This document shows positions 25,097 through 32,078 of a DNA stretch of 34,493 nt, piece by piece. A model generated the notes under the pieces. The model saw nothing but the letters and a program-made list of their open reading frames with translations, was not told where the DNA came from and did not search any database. The position numbers were made by a program, and so were the translations under genes. Where the stretch lies: positions 1 to 34,493 of the forward strand of contig DJPI01000007.1 in the NCBI GenBank assembly GCA_002438505.1, in the 5' to 3' direction. The stretch's first letter is position 1. Each line of letters starts with the position of its first letter. The DNA is from Ruminococcaceae bacterium UBA6416 (GTDB lineage Bacteria; Bacillota; Clostridia; Oscillospirales; Acutalibacteraceae).

Positions 25097-25125
25097 TTGA
25101 CAAATTGAAAAAAGTAGTGTATTAT
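25097..25125 (+). promoter_or_regulatory. promoter of tRNA-Val
   Basis: TTGACA (25097-25102) and TATTAT (25120-25125) are 17 nt apart; the tRNA leader is about 85 nt, unusually long. Confidence 0.75.
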
Positions 25126-25149
25126 ACTGACTGTTGTTAGATACACAGA

Positions 25150-25183
25150 CAAGTACTCTGGAGTGCATACAGGCAAGTACTCT
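25150..25183 (+). repeat. two leader repeats complementary to the tRNA-Val body
   Basis: CAAGTACTCT occurs at 25150-25159 and GCAAGTACTCT at 25173-25183. The second is the exact reverse complement of AGAGTACTTGC (25238-25248) in the D-stem/anticodon-stem part of the tRNA directly downstream. Confidence 0.7.
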
Positions 25184-25216
25184 AGATGTATAGACGCTGT
25201 AAATAAAGGGATTTAT

Positions 25217-25293
25217 GAGGGCATAGCTCAGTTGGTTAGAGTACTTGCTTGACATGCAAGGGGTCGGTGGTTCAAGTCCACTTGTCCTCACCA
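25217..25293 (+). tRNA. tRNA-Val (GAC), integration target
   Basis: 77 nt including ACCA. The acceptor stem GAGGGCA pairs with TGTCCTC (one G-T pair). The anticodon arm is CTTGCTT-GAC-ATGCAAG and the T arm GGTGGTTCAAGTCCACT. Its 3' half (25249-25293) is part of the 51-bp direct repeat that flanks the integrated element, so the tRNA is kept intact by the element. Confidence 0.95.
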
Positions 25294-25299
25294 GTGAAA
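25249..25299 (+). repeat. attL, 51-bp direct repeat
   Basis: Starts TTGACATGCAAGGGG and ends CACCAGTGAAA; identical to 32731-32781. It covers the anticodon arm to the 3' end of tRNA-Val plus 6 nt. Confidence 0.93.
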
Positions 25300-25340
25300 A
25301 GTCTTGAAAACAATGGGTTTTCAAGGCTTTTTCTTTTTTT
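25300..25340 (+). terminator. tRNA-Val terminator carried by the element
   Basis: AGTCTTGAAAAC pairs with GTTTTCAAGGCT (one wobble) around AATGG and is followed by a long T-rich tract. It lies inside the element directly after attL, so integration provides the tRNA with a new terminator and shields the integrase from tRNA transcription. Confidence 0.85.
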
Positions 25341-25360
25341 GCCTGCCGTTCAAAAAGCCG

Positions 25361-25393
25361 AAAAGGTCAACAAAAGGTCAACAGTTGGTCAAC
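25361..25393 (+). repeat. three 11-bp iterons, probable integrase arm or excisionase sites
   Basis: AAAAGGTCAAC, AAAAGGTCAAC and AGTTGGTCAAC lie head to tail at an exact 11-bp period, one turn of DNA. A further AAAGGTCAAC is inside the integrase gene (25441-25449) and AAAAGGTCAAC recurs near the right end (32638-32648). They lie 60-95 bp inside attL. Confidence 0.8.
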
Positions 25394-25428
25394 AAAAGCC
25401 TGATTTTCGTATGTGTAGAAAGGAAATC

Positions 25429-26604
25429 ATGGCAAGTGTAAAGGTCAACAAAAAGGACGGAAAGATAGTGTCTTTCAAATTCAGGGTGTTTATCGGGCGA
25501 GATGAACACGGTCGGCAGCAGTTTAAAACAAAAATTTGGAAGCCAGACAAGGATTACAGCGAAAAAAGATTGCTAAAACTTGCGGAAAACGAGGCAACAC
25601 TGTGGGAACACGAAATCGTGCAAGGGGTCGGTTCACCGCCAAAAGGAAAAAGAAAAACGCCCTCATACATCAAATTCAGCGACTTTGTAAATAATGAATG
25701 GCTGCCTTCTCTTTTAAATGACGAGTGCCGCGTTACGACGTATGAGTTCAGAGTATACCTGTTGCAAACAATGCTGCCTTATTTCGGTGATATTCTCTTG
25801 TCTGATATAGATACGCGAAAAGCAAGCGAATATCTTGACTATCTTAAATATGAACGCAAGAACGCACGGGGAAAGTCGCTTTCTCCGCAAACAAGAAAAC
25901 ATCATTATTCAATCTTGAATTTGATTTTTAAATATGCAATTCAAAAGGGGTATATTTCCGAAAACCCTATGGAATTGGTAACGTCTCCAAAACTTAAACG
26001 GCACAGAGTTGATGCTTTTTCCAAAAGTGAAACAGAATTGTTTGTTAAAGCCGTTGACGAATTACCGCTTATGCAGCGCACAATTTATTATATTTTGTTG
26101 ACAACGGGCGTGCGGCGCGGAGAATGTTTTGGGCTTAAATGGGGCGATATTGATTTTAAAAACGGCTTGATGAAAATTAACAGGAGCGTGTCATACACAA
26201 CCAAAAGCGGCGCAATTGTCGGAGAACCGAAAACCGAAAACGGATACCGCACCATTCCGATAGCAGTAAAAACTCTTGAACTTTTGGAAGAGTACCGACA
26301 AGCGGAAACACCCGTCAAAAATGACTACTTTCTTTTTCACAGCGAAGAGTCAAAGGCAGAACCGCGCGATCCGTCCTACATTACAAAGCACATGAAAAAA
26401 TTGATGATACGCTGCGAATTGCCGAATATGTCACCGCACGATTTGCGGCATACCTGTGCATCTCTTTTGCTGCAGGACGGTGCGGATATAAAAAGCGTTC
26501 AAGATATATTGGGACATGCCGATGCGCGTACAACATTAAATTTTTACGCGCGTTCCGACTTGGCGCAAATGAGGGCATCAATAAACAACACTTTCAATTA
26601 TTGA
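25429..26604 (+). CDS. tyrosine recombinase/integrase of the element
   Basis: A 391-residue phage-type integrase that catalyses recombination between the element and tRNA-Val. It has an N-terminal arm-binding domain (about 1-60: VKVNKKDGKIVSFKFRVFIG), a SAM-like core-binding domain (about 75-180) and the catalytic domain (about 200-385). The catalytic residues are Arg in TTGVRRGECFGL, His-x-x-Arg in SPHDLRHTCASLL, His in LGHADARTT and Tyr in LNFYARSD. I chose ATG 25429, 7 nt after AAAGG; an earlier open frame runs back into the tRNA. No clear promoter is seen, and the 11-bp iterons occupy the expected place, so integrase binding may control its own gene. Confidence 0.93.
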   Translation: MASVKVNKKDGKIVSFKFRVFIGRDEHGRQQFKTKIWKPDKDYSEKRLLKLAENEATLWEHEIVQGVGSPPKGKRKTPSYIKFSDFVNNEWLPSLLNDECRVTTYEFRVYLLQTMLPYFGDILLSDIDTRKASEYLDYLKYERKNARGKSLSPQTRKHHYSILNLIFKYAIQKGYISENPMELVTSPKLKRHRVDAFSKSETELFVKAVDELPLMQRTIYYILLTTGVRRGECFGLKWGDIDFKNGLMKINRSVSYTTKSGAIVGEPKTENGYRTIPIAVKTLELLEEYRQAETPVKNDYFLFHSEESKAEPRDPSYITKHMKKLMIRCELPNMSPHDLRHTCASLLLQDGADIKSVQDILGHADARTTLNFYARSDLAQMRASINNTFNY

Positions 26605-26621
26605 CAAAACCAAAAGAAGAA

Positions 26622-26659
26622 AGCGAGAGACGGCAATAAACCGCCCCTCGCTATTTTTA
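26622..26659 (+). terminator. integrase terminator
   Basis: AGCGAG pairs with CTCGCT, with an inner CGG/CCG pair and mismatches between, followed by TATTTTT. It may serve the convergent minus-strand operon as well. Confidence 0.7.
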
Positions 26660-27073
26660 CAGCGAATTGAGAATATCTTTCACATTGATTTTTTGTACAT
26701 CAAAGTGCTGCCAATTTTCTTCCTTTGGGATTTGTGTATTTAAAGCGGGTTTGAATTTTCGGATATACTCGCCTTCTTTTTCACCGATTTCATTAAGACG
26801 TTCGGTGTGGTTTCGGCTTTTGGCACAGTATAAAACATCAAAACCTATTTTGTGTCCCTTGCGCTGCGCTTCTGCCAAAATACGATATTTCTTTTCGCTT
26901 TGTTTTTTTATGCCTACATAATGCTACGAAACACGCCGCAGCATATTAGTGCTTTTTCCTATGTAAACAATTTTCTGATCTATCTTGATGCAATAGATGC
27001 CCGCATGTTCATATTTTTCCGCAAAGCCTTTCCGTTTCAGCCAGTTATACATGTTTTCCTCATAATTTGCCAT
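26657..27073 (-). pseudogene. GIY-YIG nuclease-like gene with one in-frame TAG
   Basis: Read from ATG 27073, the frame gives 138 codons with a single TAG at codon 50 (26924-26926). Before the TAG is the GIY-YIG core AGIYCIKIDQKIVYIGKSTN, then MLRRVS; after it the protein goes on without a break as HYVGIKKQSEKKYRILAEAQ and on to ENWQHFDVQKINVKDILNSL, ending in TAA. The ATG overlaps the stop of the upstream gene (TAATG), as expected of a real coupled gene. The TAG stands where Gln (CAG) would be natural. It is either a nonsense mutation or a codon read as sense. The protein could be a small endonuclease of the element. Confidence 0.75.
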
Positions 27074-27681
27074 TAGTGTATACCATATCTGTTGAGCGGG
27101 CGCAGTTTTTCAGGGGATCTTCTGGCTGTCGGATCTTTAATTGTTATGTATTCGACTTTTGGCTCAAACGGTTTTTTTATTTCTTTACTTTTGGAAGGAA
27201 AATCGATATTTATTTTACTATTTATAGTATTATCTATATTATTTATTTCTATATCTTTTGGCGGTATATCTTGTTCGGCTTTTAATATGGGTATGTCGGT
27301 TGTCGGATTGTTTTCAAAATTCAATCCGCCTGTCAACATGCTCTTTTTTTCGTTTATTCCGCTGCGCGGTTGAGACTTTTCAAAAAATTCATATTTGTTC
27401 CCCGAAGTAGGAACTAAGTAACCTTTGTCAACAAGTATGTGAAATTGATCGTGATATGTTGACCTTGCCATTCCTATTGATGTTCGGAGTGCGGCGGGGG
27501 ATAATGCAAGCTCATATCCGTCTCTGTTGGCGGCAATGTATAGATACAATCTTAAAGCGTGTGCGCCGAGATCTCTGCTTGCAGCCATCCAATTTTCATT
27601 TTTGATACCGAGAAAGTCTGACGTTGCGCGTTCTCTGTGAATAATAACGTTCCTCTAATTTGGAAAAGTATAATTAGGCAT
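27073..27681 (-). pseudogene. winged-helix (replication/regulatory) protein with in-frame TAG at codon 9
   Basis: ATG 27681 follows AAGGA, and the frame reads MPNYTFPN, TAG (27655-27657), then RNVIIHRERATSDFLGIKNE and NWMAASRDLGAHALRLYLYI through to the TAA at 27073. An internal ATG at 27588 would skip this segment but has no ribosome binding site. Residues 35-105 or so are a winged helix-turn-helix (SPAALRTSIGMARSTYHDQF, then LVDKGYLVP), similar to domains in plasmid replication and phage regulatory proteins. The tail of about 90 residues is polar and variable. Function in the element is probably DNA binding for replication or copy control (inference). Without TAG readthrough the normal start would be lost. 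Confidence 0.72.
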
Positions 27682-27694
27682 ATTTTCATTCCTT

Positions 27695-27934
27695 TCAGTT
27701 TTTACCAAGATTTTTAATCATTTTATCCAGTTCCTCAAGCTTTGCCAAGGCATCGGAAGTGTCAAGCTTCAATTCCAAGCGTTCAATTACACGATCGGCA
27801 ATTTTATCAATCATACGATCCTATTCAACAAAATTCCTGATTGACTGTTGGTGCGCTATGTATCTTTCAAACTCTTTGCTGGGATATTCATTGTATTCAT
27901 AGAATTTATCTACTATTGTTTTTATGGTAATCAC
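27695..27934 (-). pseudogene. small helical protein gene with in-frame TAG
   Basis: The frame runs for 79 sense codons with one TAG at codon 38 (27821-27823): VDKFYEYNEYPSKEFERYIA to NFVE, TAG, then DRMIDKIADRVIERLELKLD to KNLGKN, stop TGA, 13 nt before the next gene. Charged helical sequence continues on both sides. The start is unclear: GTG 27934 lies inside AAAGGTGGTGATT, and the best-spaced codon is ATA (27922-27920), where ATG would be expected. Alternatively two tiny genes exist, the second starting at ATG 27814 after TAGGA. No family recognised. Confidence 0.5.
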
Positions 27935-27980
27935 CACCTTTCATTATTATTTGTAAGTTTTTAATTTATCTTACATATAT

Positions 27981-28009
27981 ATTATACATTTATTTTTAAG
28001 AAAAATCAA
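27981..28009 (-). promoter_or_regulatory. promoter of the leftward small-gene operon
   Basis: On the minus strand TTGATT (28004-28009) and TATAAT (27981-27986) are 17 nt apart. It drives the three TAG-containing genes leftward. Confidence 0.7.
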
Positions 28010-28012
28010 AAA

Positions 28013-28050
28013 CGTCCGTTTGCTCTGGACGGTACATATTCAAATACCGT
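28013..28050. repeat. two mutually exclusive hairpins
   Basis: CGTCC-N9-GGACG (28013-28031) and ACGGTA-N10-TACCGT (28029-28050) share the bases ACG, so only one can form. They lie just upstream of the leftward promoter, in the divergent control region. Confidence 0.45.
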
Positions 28051-28175
28051 ATATGAGGGCGGGGAGTTTTATGGGAAAAAATCAAAATTTTGTAGAATTT
28101 TTTCGTAATGCGTGGCAAGCAATGAAAACAACTGCAATTTAATTCATTCGTAATCGTTTCCGTTCGGATTGCTTT

Positions 28176-28304
28176 GTTTTCGCTGAATTTTTATGAAAAT
28201 ATCGGTGAAACGAGCTGAATTCAATGATACCGCTTGCGTTTTCGGCTGTTTTCGTTGCATTTTATGCGTTTTTGCTTGTTTTCGTACTTTTTAAAGTTTT
28301 TTCG
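28176..28304 (+). repeat. GTTTTCG iterons in the divergent control region
   Basis: GTTTTCG occurs at 28176-28182, 28238-28244, 28248-28254 and 28278-28284, with a variant at 28296-28304. Starts are 62, 10 and 30 nt apart, close to whole helical turns. The 28051-28310 region has no supported gene. Iterons beside a very A/T-rich tract suggest a replication origin or a multi-site regulator region. Confidence 0.6.
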
Positions 28305-28313
28305 CTAAAATGC

Positions 28314-28346
28314 TTGACAATATATATATATATATATATATATAAT
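28314..28346 (+). promoter_or_regulatory. promoter with (TA)12 tract between -35 and -10
   Basis: A perfect TTGACA (28314-28319) is followed by A and twelve TA units (28321-28344); the last units merge into a perfect TATAAT (28341-28346). The present distance between the hexamers is 21 nt, two TA units more than the optimum 17. Slippage would change promoter strength in 2-nt steps. A TATATA in the tract at the 17-nt distance could give basal activity. Confidence 0.75.
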
Positions 28347-28350
28347 GATA

Positions 28351-28390
28351 TGTGCAATTTTACCTCTGGGGTAAGTTTGCACATTTTTTA
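28351..28390 (+). terminator. leader hairpin with T tract (attenuator-like)
   Basis: TGTGCAA pairs with TTGCACA and an inner TTACC with GGTAA around TCTG; then comes TTTTTTATTT. It starts a few nt after the expected transcription start of the (TA)n promoter and ends before the AGGAGG at 28397, so most transcripts may stop here unless something prevents it. Confidence 0.7.
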
Positions 28391-28410
28391 TTTATCAGGA
28401 GGTTAAAAAA

Positions 28411-28646
28411 ATGAGAATTATCCTTGACACGGACAAAAAACAATAACCGTTCCGTGGAACTACCAGCAGAAACTTGATGCAATCAACGACATTATTATGG
28501 GAGTCAGTGAAGACAAAAGGAAGAAAAAGAGCTTTACGGGCTACATTGATGAAGTTTGGAAATATTGCATCGATAATTCTGACAAATGCGTTGTAACGGG
28601 CGAAAAGCCTTTCCGCAAAAAAGAAGATAAAGAATTAAATGGCTAA
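28411..28646 (+). pseudogene. small element protein, frameshift in an A6 run
   Basis: ATG 28411 follows AGGAGG and reads MRIILDTDKK, then meets a stop. One added base in the A6 run (28435-28440) restores 78 codons: TITVPWNYQQKLDAINDIIM through FTGYIDEVWKYCIDNSDKCV to EDKELNG and TAA at 28646, overlapping the next start. It may be a real 1-nt loss, a slippage site, or an assembly error in a homopolymer. Such small proteins with a next-gene HTH are common in phage-like elements; the function is unknown. Confidence 0.65.
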
Positions 28647-28821
28647 ACGAGTTACACCCGAAGAAATTATTGAAATGCAGCGCCTTTATGCAAAATACGG
28701 CAATTATGCCGAAGTAGGAAGGCAGATTGGGCGCAGCGGATCAACAGTCGCAAAGTATGTCAAAATGAAAGGTGTGCCGGAAATAATTAAACGCACTATC
28801 AAAGAAATGACTAACAGTTAA
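28639..28821 (+). CDS. 60-residue helix-turn-helix protein
   Basis: A small DNA-binding protein, nearly all helix-turn-helix: TPEEIIEMQRLYAKYGNYAE then VGRQIGRSGSTVAKYVKMKG. The fold is like the resolvase/Hin C-terminal or sigma-region-4 HTH without a catalytic domain. It overlaps the upstream frameshifted gene by 8 nt and precedes the lipoprotein gene by 23 nt. It may act as a regulator of the element, perhaps at the GTTTTCG sites or the leader; this is inference. Confidence 0.75.
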   Translation: MAKRVTPEEIIEMQRLYAKYGNYAEVGRQIGRSGSTVAKYVKMKGVPEIIKRTIKEMTNS

Positions 28822-28844
28822 AAATCAGGAAGGAAAAATCGATT

Positions 28845-29945
28845 ATGAAAAAGATAATAGCTTTACTTTTGGCGGCATTAATGTGCATTTTAATGTGCGC
28901 TTGTTCATCAAAAACAAACGATAATCAAACAACTGACGGAACGGCAAATAACAGTTCTGAACCTGTAAGCAGTACAACAGAAACAACGGAAGCAACAACA
29001 GAGACAACCACAGCGGCAAACAAAGAACTTAATTTAGACACCGCCAAAGGCTCAATAAAATATGTTGGACTTGAAAAAGCCAATGAGGGTCTTGTTCTTG
29101 TTGATGCAGAAAATGTTGTGCTTGTAAAATTTGATTTTACAAACAAGCAGGATAAAGTGTCACAAAGCCAATCGGTATTTGGTATTCAGTTCTTTCAGAA
29201 CGGAGTTGAAATAGATGACTCTCTTCCATATAGTTCAAAGGGCGGAGAACAATATGAATTGGCGCATGCGTACTTCTCGGAAGTGTTAAAAGGCGGTACG
29301 GTACATTTTGCCTGCATAGTTAAACTTAAAGACAATTCACCGCTCACAATTTTGGTTAAAGACAATGACAATACGGATAATCAAAAAATGATAGAAGTAT
29401 CTGTTAAAAACGGCGGAAAAGTTGTTGACTCCGATACAACTGCAGCCGAACCTGTTTCATCAACAGAAGCACCGACAACTGCAGTTTCAACAACTAAAAA
29501 GGCTAATACGGTTAAAAAGATTAAAATCGGTGATCGTATTAAAACAAAAAATCTTGAATTTACCCTCAACAACATTGAGCTTACTTATGAATTAAAGCCG
29601 AAAAACACAAGCAGTTATTACAGATCTTATCCTGCAGAGGACGGCAAGGTATATGTTCATGTTGACGGAACGTATTTCAATAAATCAAAGAAAGATGTTT
29701 GCATCAGAGACTTGTTTGTACCATATGCAACATACAACAATGAATATAATTACGGCGGTTTCGCTGTAGTTGATGATGGTGATACAGCATTTACTTGGGT
29801 AAACTCATATATTGTTTGCACGCCGCTTGCAGAATGTCATTACCACGGTTTGATTGAGTGTCCTGAAATTGTTGATCAAACAGATGATCCCTTGGTTGTA
29901 CGCTTTAAAATCGATGGAACAACATATCAGTGCAAGGTAAGATAA
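28845..29945 (+). CDS. lipoprotein with DUF5067-like domain and Thr-rich linkers
   Basis: A 366-residue surface lipoprotein. The signal peptide MKKIIALLLAALMCILMCA is followed by Cys at 20 (or 18). A Thr/Glu-rich linker (about 25-58) leads to a domain at about 62-188 fitting DUF5067 (SIKYVGLEKANEG, VLVKFDFTNKQDK, KGGTVHFACIVKL). A second Thr-rich linker leads to a C-terminal domain of about 140 residues like DUF4352/telokin-type beta sandwiches (KKIKIGDRIKTKNLEFTLNN). DUF5067 occurs in Ltp-type lipoproteins; the phage TP-J34 Ltp blocks superinfecting phage DNA, so an exclusion role is possible but unproven. The ribosome binding site is AGGAAGGA. Confidence 0.8.
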   Translation: MKKIIALLLAALMCILMCACSSKTNDNQTTDGTANNSSEPVSSTTETTEATTETTTAANKELNLDTAKGSIKYVGLEKANEGLVLVDAENVVLVKFDFTNKQDKVSQSQSVFGIQFFQNGVEIDDSLPYSSKGGEQYELAHAYFSEVLKGGTVHFACIVKLKDNSPLTILVKDNDNTDNQKMIEVSVKNGGKVVDSDTTAAEPVSSTEAPTTAVSTTKKANTVKKIKIGDRIKTKNLEFTLNNIELTYELKPKNTSSYYRSYPAEDGKVYVHVDGTYFNKSKKDVCIRDLFVPYATYNNEYNYGGFAVVDDGDTAFTWVNSYIVCTPLAECHYHGLIECPEIVDQTDDPLVVRFKIDGTTYQCKVR

Positions 29946-29999
29946 TAGGTTTTTTCATATCTTTGTGTTAATTAAAAATTATTGTAAAGGATGAGAAAA

Positions 30000-31847
30000 A
30001 TGGGAAAAGTTACCAAAAGACTATTGGCATTTATAATGACGATGGTTTTAACAATATCTTTGTTTGTTCCCGTTATTCAGGTATCGGCGGCTTCAATCAG
30101 TTTAAGCAAAACAAAGATAGTTATCGTTGTCGGACAAAATTACAAACTTAAGTTAAACGGAACAAAAAAATCACCCACATGGAAAACGTCCAACAAAAAA
30201 GTTGTAACCGTAAACCAAAAGGGTGTTGTAACAGGCGTTTCAAAAGGTACTGCAAATGTAACGGCAACTCTTGGAAAGAATGTTTACAAATGTAAGGTTA
30301 CGGTTGAAGCTCCGAAAATCTCTGCAACAAAGAAAACAATCGGTGTCGGAGACACGTTTACTCTTAAACTTAACGGAACGACAAGAACCGCAAAATGGGC
30401 TTCAAGCAATAAAAATGTTGCTATTGTAAATCAAAAAGGCGTTGTAAAAGCTGTTTCAAAAGGTACTGCCAATATAGTTGCAAACATTGGCGGGAAAAAG
30501 TATGTTTGCAAGGTTACGGTAACCAAGCCGCGCCTTCTTAGTGTATCAACCAATGAGCTTACCATTACAAATAAAGGAACGATTATTGTTACGTTTAAAG
30601 GCAATGGCTCTGTTTATTATGATACAGATGATTATGATATAATAAGTTGTAAATGGGGCGGTTGGGACGGCTATGATACCAAACTGTATGTTACAGCTTT
30701 AAAGTATGGAAAAGCAAAAATAACCATCACAAATGATAATAACAATGAAAAATATGTTATAAAAGTCAATGCAAATAAGCCGCATACCCATAAATACGGA
30801 GCATGGACAATTACTGTTCCTGCAACAGAGAAAAAAGAAGGAACGAAAGTAAGAAAATGCACGATTTGCGGCAATGTTGAAAAAGCAGCCGTTGTTGCAG
30901 GCGAAATGTTTTCAAGACCTCTTTCGGGACAGAGCAACAAGGTCATAAAATTTAAGGAGTATTCTTGGGAACCAGAACGAAAAATTAAAATCAATGTAAA
31001 AAATGTTATTACTGGAGAAAACGCAAATAAGCTTGCAAAATCCGAAAACAGTTTCAATGAAGATCCTCAAAATGGCTATACTTGGAAATTTTTTATTATT
31101 GATGTTGAGTTTATTTCATCATCAGATGGTTACAGTGATTCGATTTCTGGTTCAGATATAATATGGTCTGATAATATTTATAGCACCGAAGGAGTAAATG
31201 TTGGAGTAAAGGACAGAGCTACCTTGGGCGATAAGTATTCGGAATATGATGTTTCAGACGTTGAATTGCATCCTGGCTCAAAGGCAACAATGGTTTATGG
31301 AGTACTTGTTCAGGAAAAATATTCAAAGCTCGTGTTGAAAATACCGAACATTACAGGTGCAACATGGGTTTCGTTGAAGGCTCCCGAACTTTCGAGCGAT
31401 GAAATTTTCGGAAAACCTGCAGAACCTGATAGTCTTGAAAATATTGCTGCTTACGCAATTGCAATTACTAAGGCTAAACTTAAAAACGAATCGACGTTTG
31501 AACTTCACAATGTTGTTTATAAGGACAGCTGGTTGGTATACGATTATTATACCGAAGAATTTAAGAGATGTCCTGTTGTAATCATTTGGTATAGTGCCGC
31601 TAATGGTTTCGGCGGAATAACCGACGGATATACTTGGGCATGGTACAGTGATGAAATGATGAGCGGTATATCATCTGATCAACCGTATTATAACATAGAT
31701 CAGTCAAATGGCGGATATGTAGTTGTTGAGATGAGTGACCAAAAACCGAGTACATTTACTGATTATGTTAGTATTTCGGCAATAGACAGAGTAAGTGAAA
31801 CTATAGGTGAATATCACTATACCGCGCAATGGTTGAGCTTTAGATAA
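30000..31847 (+). CDS. secreted protein with bacterial Ig-like (BIG2) domains
   Basis: A 615-residue exported protein. The signal peptide MGKVTKRLLAFIMTMVLTIS ends about VSAA (30). Two BIG2 domains follow (about 31-105 and 106-178), each with the pattern TWKTSNKKVVTVNQKGVVTG and VSKGTANVTA. A third Ig-like unit is at about 180-255. A Cys-containing module (HTHKYGAWTITVPATEKKEG, then RKCTICGNVE) is of a kind common in gut Firmicutes surface proteins. A DUF4352-like segment (about 310-470) and a unique C-terminal part of about 140 residues complete it. No wall anchor is seen. ATG 30000 has AAAGGA 8 nt upstream; ATG 29991 is too close. It follows the lipoprotein gene and is probably in its operon. 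Confidence 0.8.
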   Translation: MGKVTKRLLAFIMTMVLTISLFVPVIQVSAASISLSKTKIVIVVGQNYKLKLNGTKKSPTWKTSNKKVVTVNQKGVVTGVSKGTANVTATLGKNVYKCKVTVEAPKISATKKTIGVGDTFTLKLNGTTRTAKWASSNKNVAIVNQKGVVKAVSKGTANIVANIGGKKYVCKVTVTKPRLLSVSTNELTITNKGTIIVTFKGNGSVYYDTDDYDIISCKWGGWDGYDTKLYVTALKYGKAKITITNDNNNEKYVIKVNANKPHTHKYGAWTITVPATEKKEGTKVRKCTICGNVEKAAVVAGEMFSRPLSGQSNKVIKFKEYSWEPERKIKINVKNVITGENANKLAKSENSFNEDPQNGYTWKFFIIDVEFISSSDGYSDSISGSDIIWSDNIYSTEGVNVGVKDRATLGDKYSEYDVSDVELHPGSKATMVYGVLVQEKYSKLVLKIPNITGATWVSLKAPELSSDEIFGKPAEPDSLENIAAYAIAITKAKLKNESTFELHNVVYKDSWLVYDYYTEEFKRCPVVIIWYSAANGFGGITDGYTWAWYSDEMMSGISSDQPYYNIDQSNGGYVVVEMSDQKPSTFTDYVSISAIDRVSETIGEYHYTAQWLSFR

Positions 31848-31861
31848 TTGATAGCTAACAG

Positions 31862-31902
31862 AAAGAGCTGTGATGAAAATGTTTTGTCACAGCTCTTTCC
31901 TT
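31862..31902 (+). terminator. terminator of the rightward cargo operon
   Basis: AAAGAGCTGTGA pairs perfectly with TCACAGCTCTTT around a 13-nt loop, then CCTTTCTCTT. It lies 14 nt after the Ig-like gene. Confidence 0.8.
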
Positions 31903-31920
31903 TCTCTTGGTGTTTCAATA

Positions 31921-32000
31921 GGGTATACCCCAACGACAATAAAAAGCGACGTATATTTGTGTGTCACATAAGTTGTTACAACTATTTGAAATGTTTCAAA
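31921..32000. repeat. cluster of three short palindromes, possible res/crossover site
   Basis: GGGTATACCC (31921-31930), AGTTGT-T-ACAACT (31971-31983) and TTTGAAA-TG-TTTCAAA (31985-32000) lie in the 170 nt before the serine recombinase promoter. Serine recombinases bind short imperfect palindromes near their own gene, so these may be its sites. Confidence 0.5.
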
Positions 32001-32017
32001 ATTAAATCATCACTCTA

Positions 32018-32046
32018 TTGACACATTTCTCCGATTGTGATATAAT
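32018..32046 (+). promoter_or_regulatory. consensus promoter of the serine recombinase
   Basis: Perfect TTGACA (32018-32023) and TATAAT (32041-32046), 17 nt apart. Confidence 0.88.
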
Positions 32047-32078
32047 TAAAACACAATAAAGACGGAGGAAATTATGAT

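Noticed and set aside
24944..25324. Minus-strand open frame of 126 codons across tRNA-Val
   Set aside because: It is antisense to a clear tRNA, spans two terminators and the leader repeats, and has no supported start.
25249..25428. Longer integrase starting in the tRNA
   Set aside because: The extension overlaps the tRNA, its terminator and the iterons; ATG 25429 has a good ribosome binding site and begins the normal domain.
28176..28304. CRISPR-like array made of the GTTTTCG repeats
   Set aside because: Repeats are 7 nt with unequal spacing and no cas genes are present.
28351..28390. Riboswitch in the leader of the rightward operon
   Set aside because: Only a simple two-part hairpin with a T run is visible; no conserved ligand-binding core.
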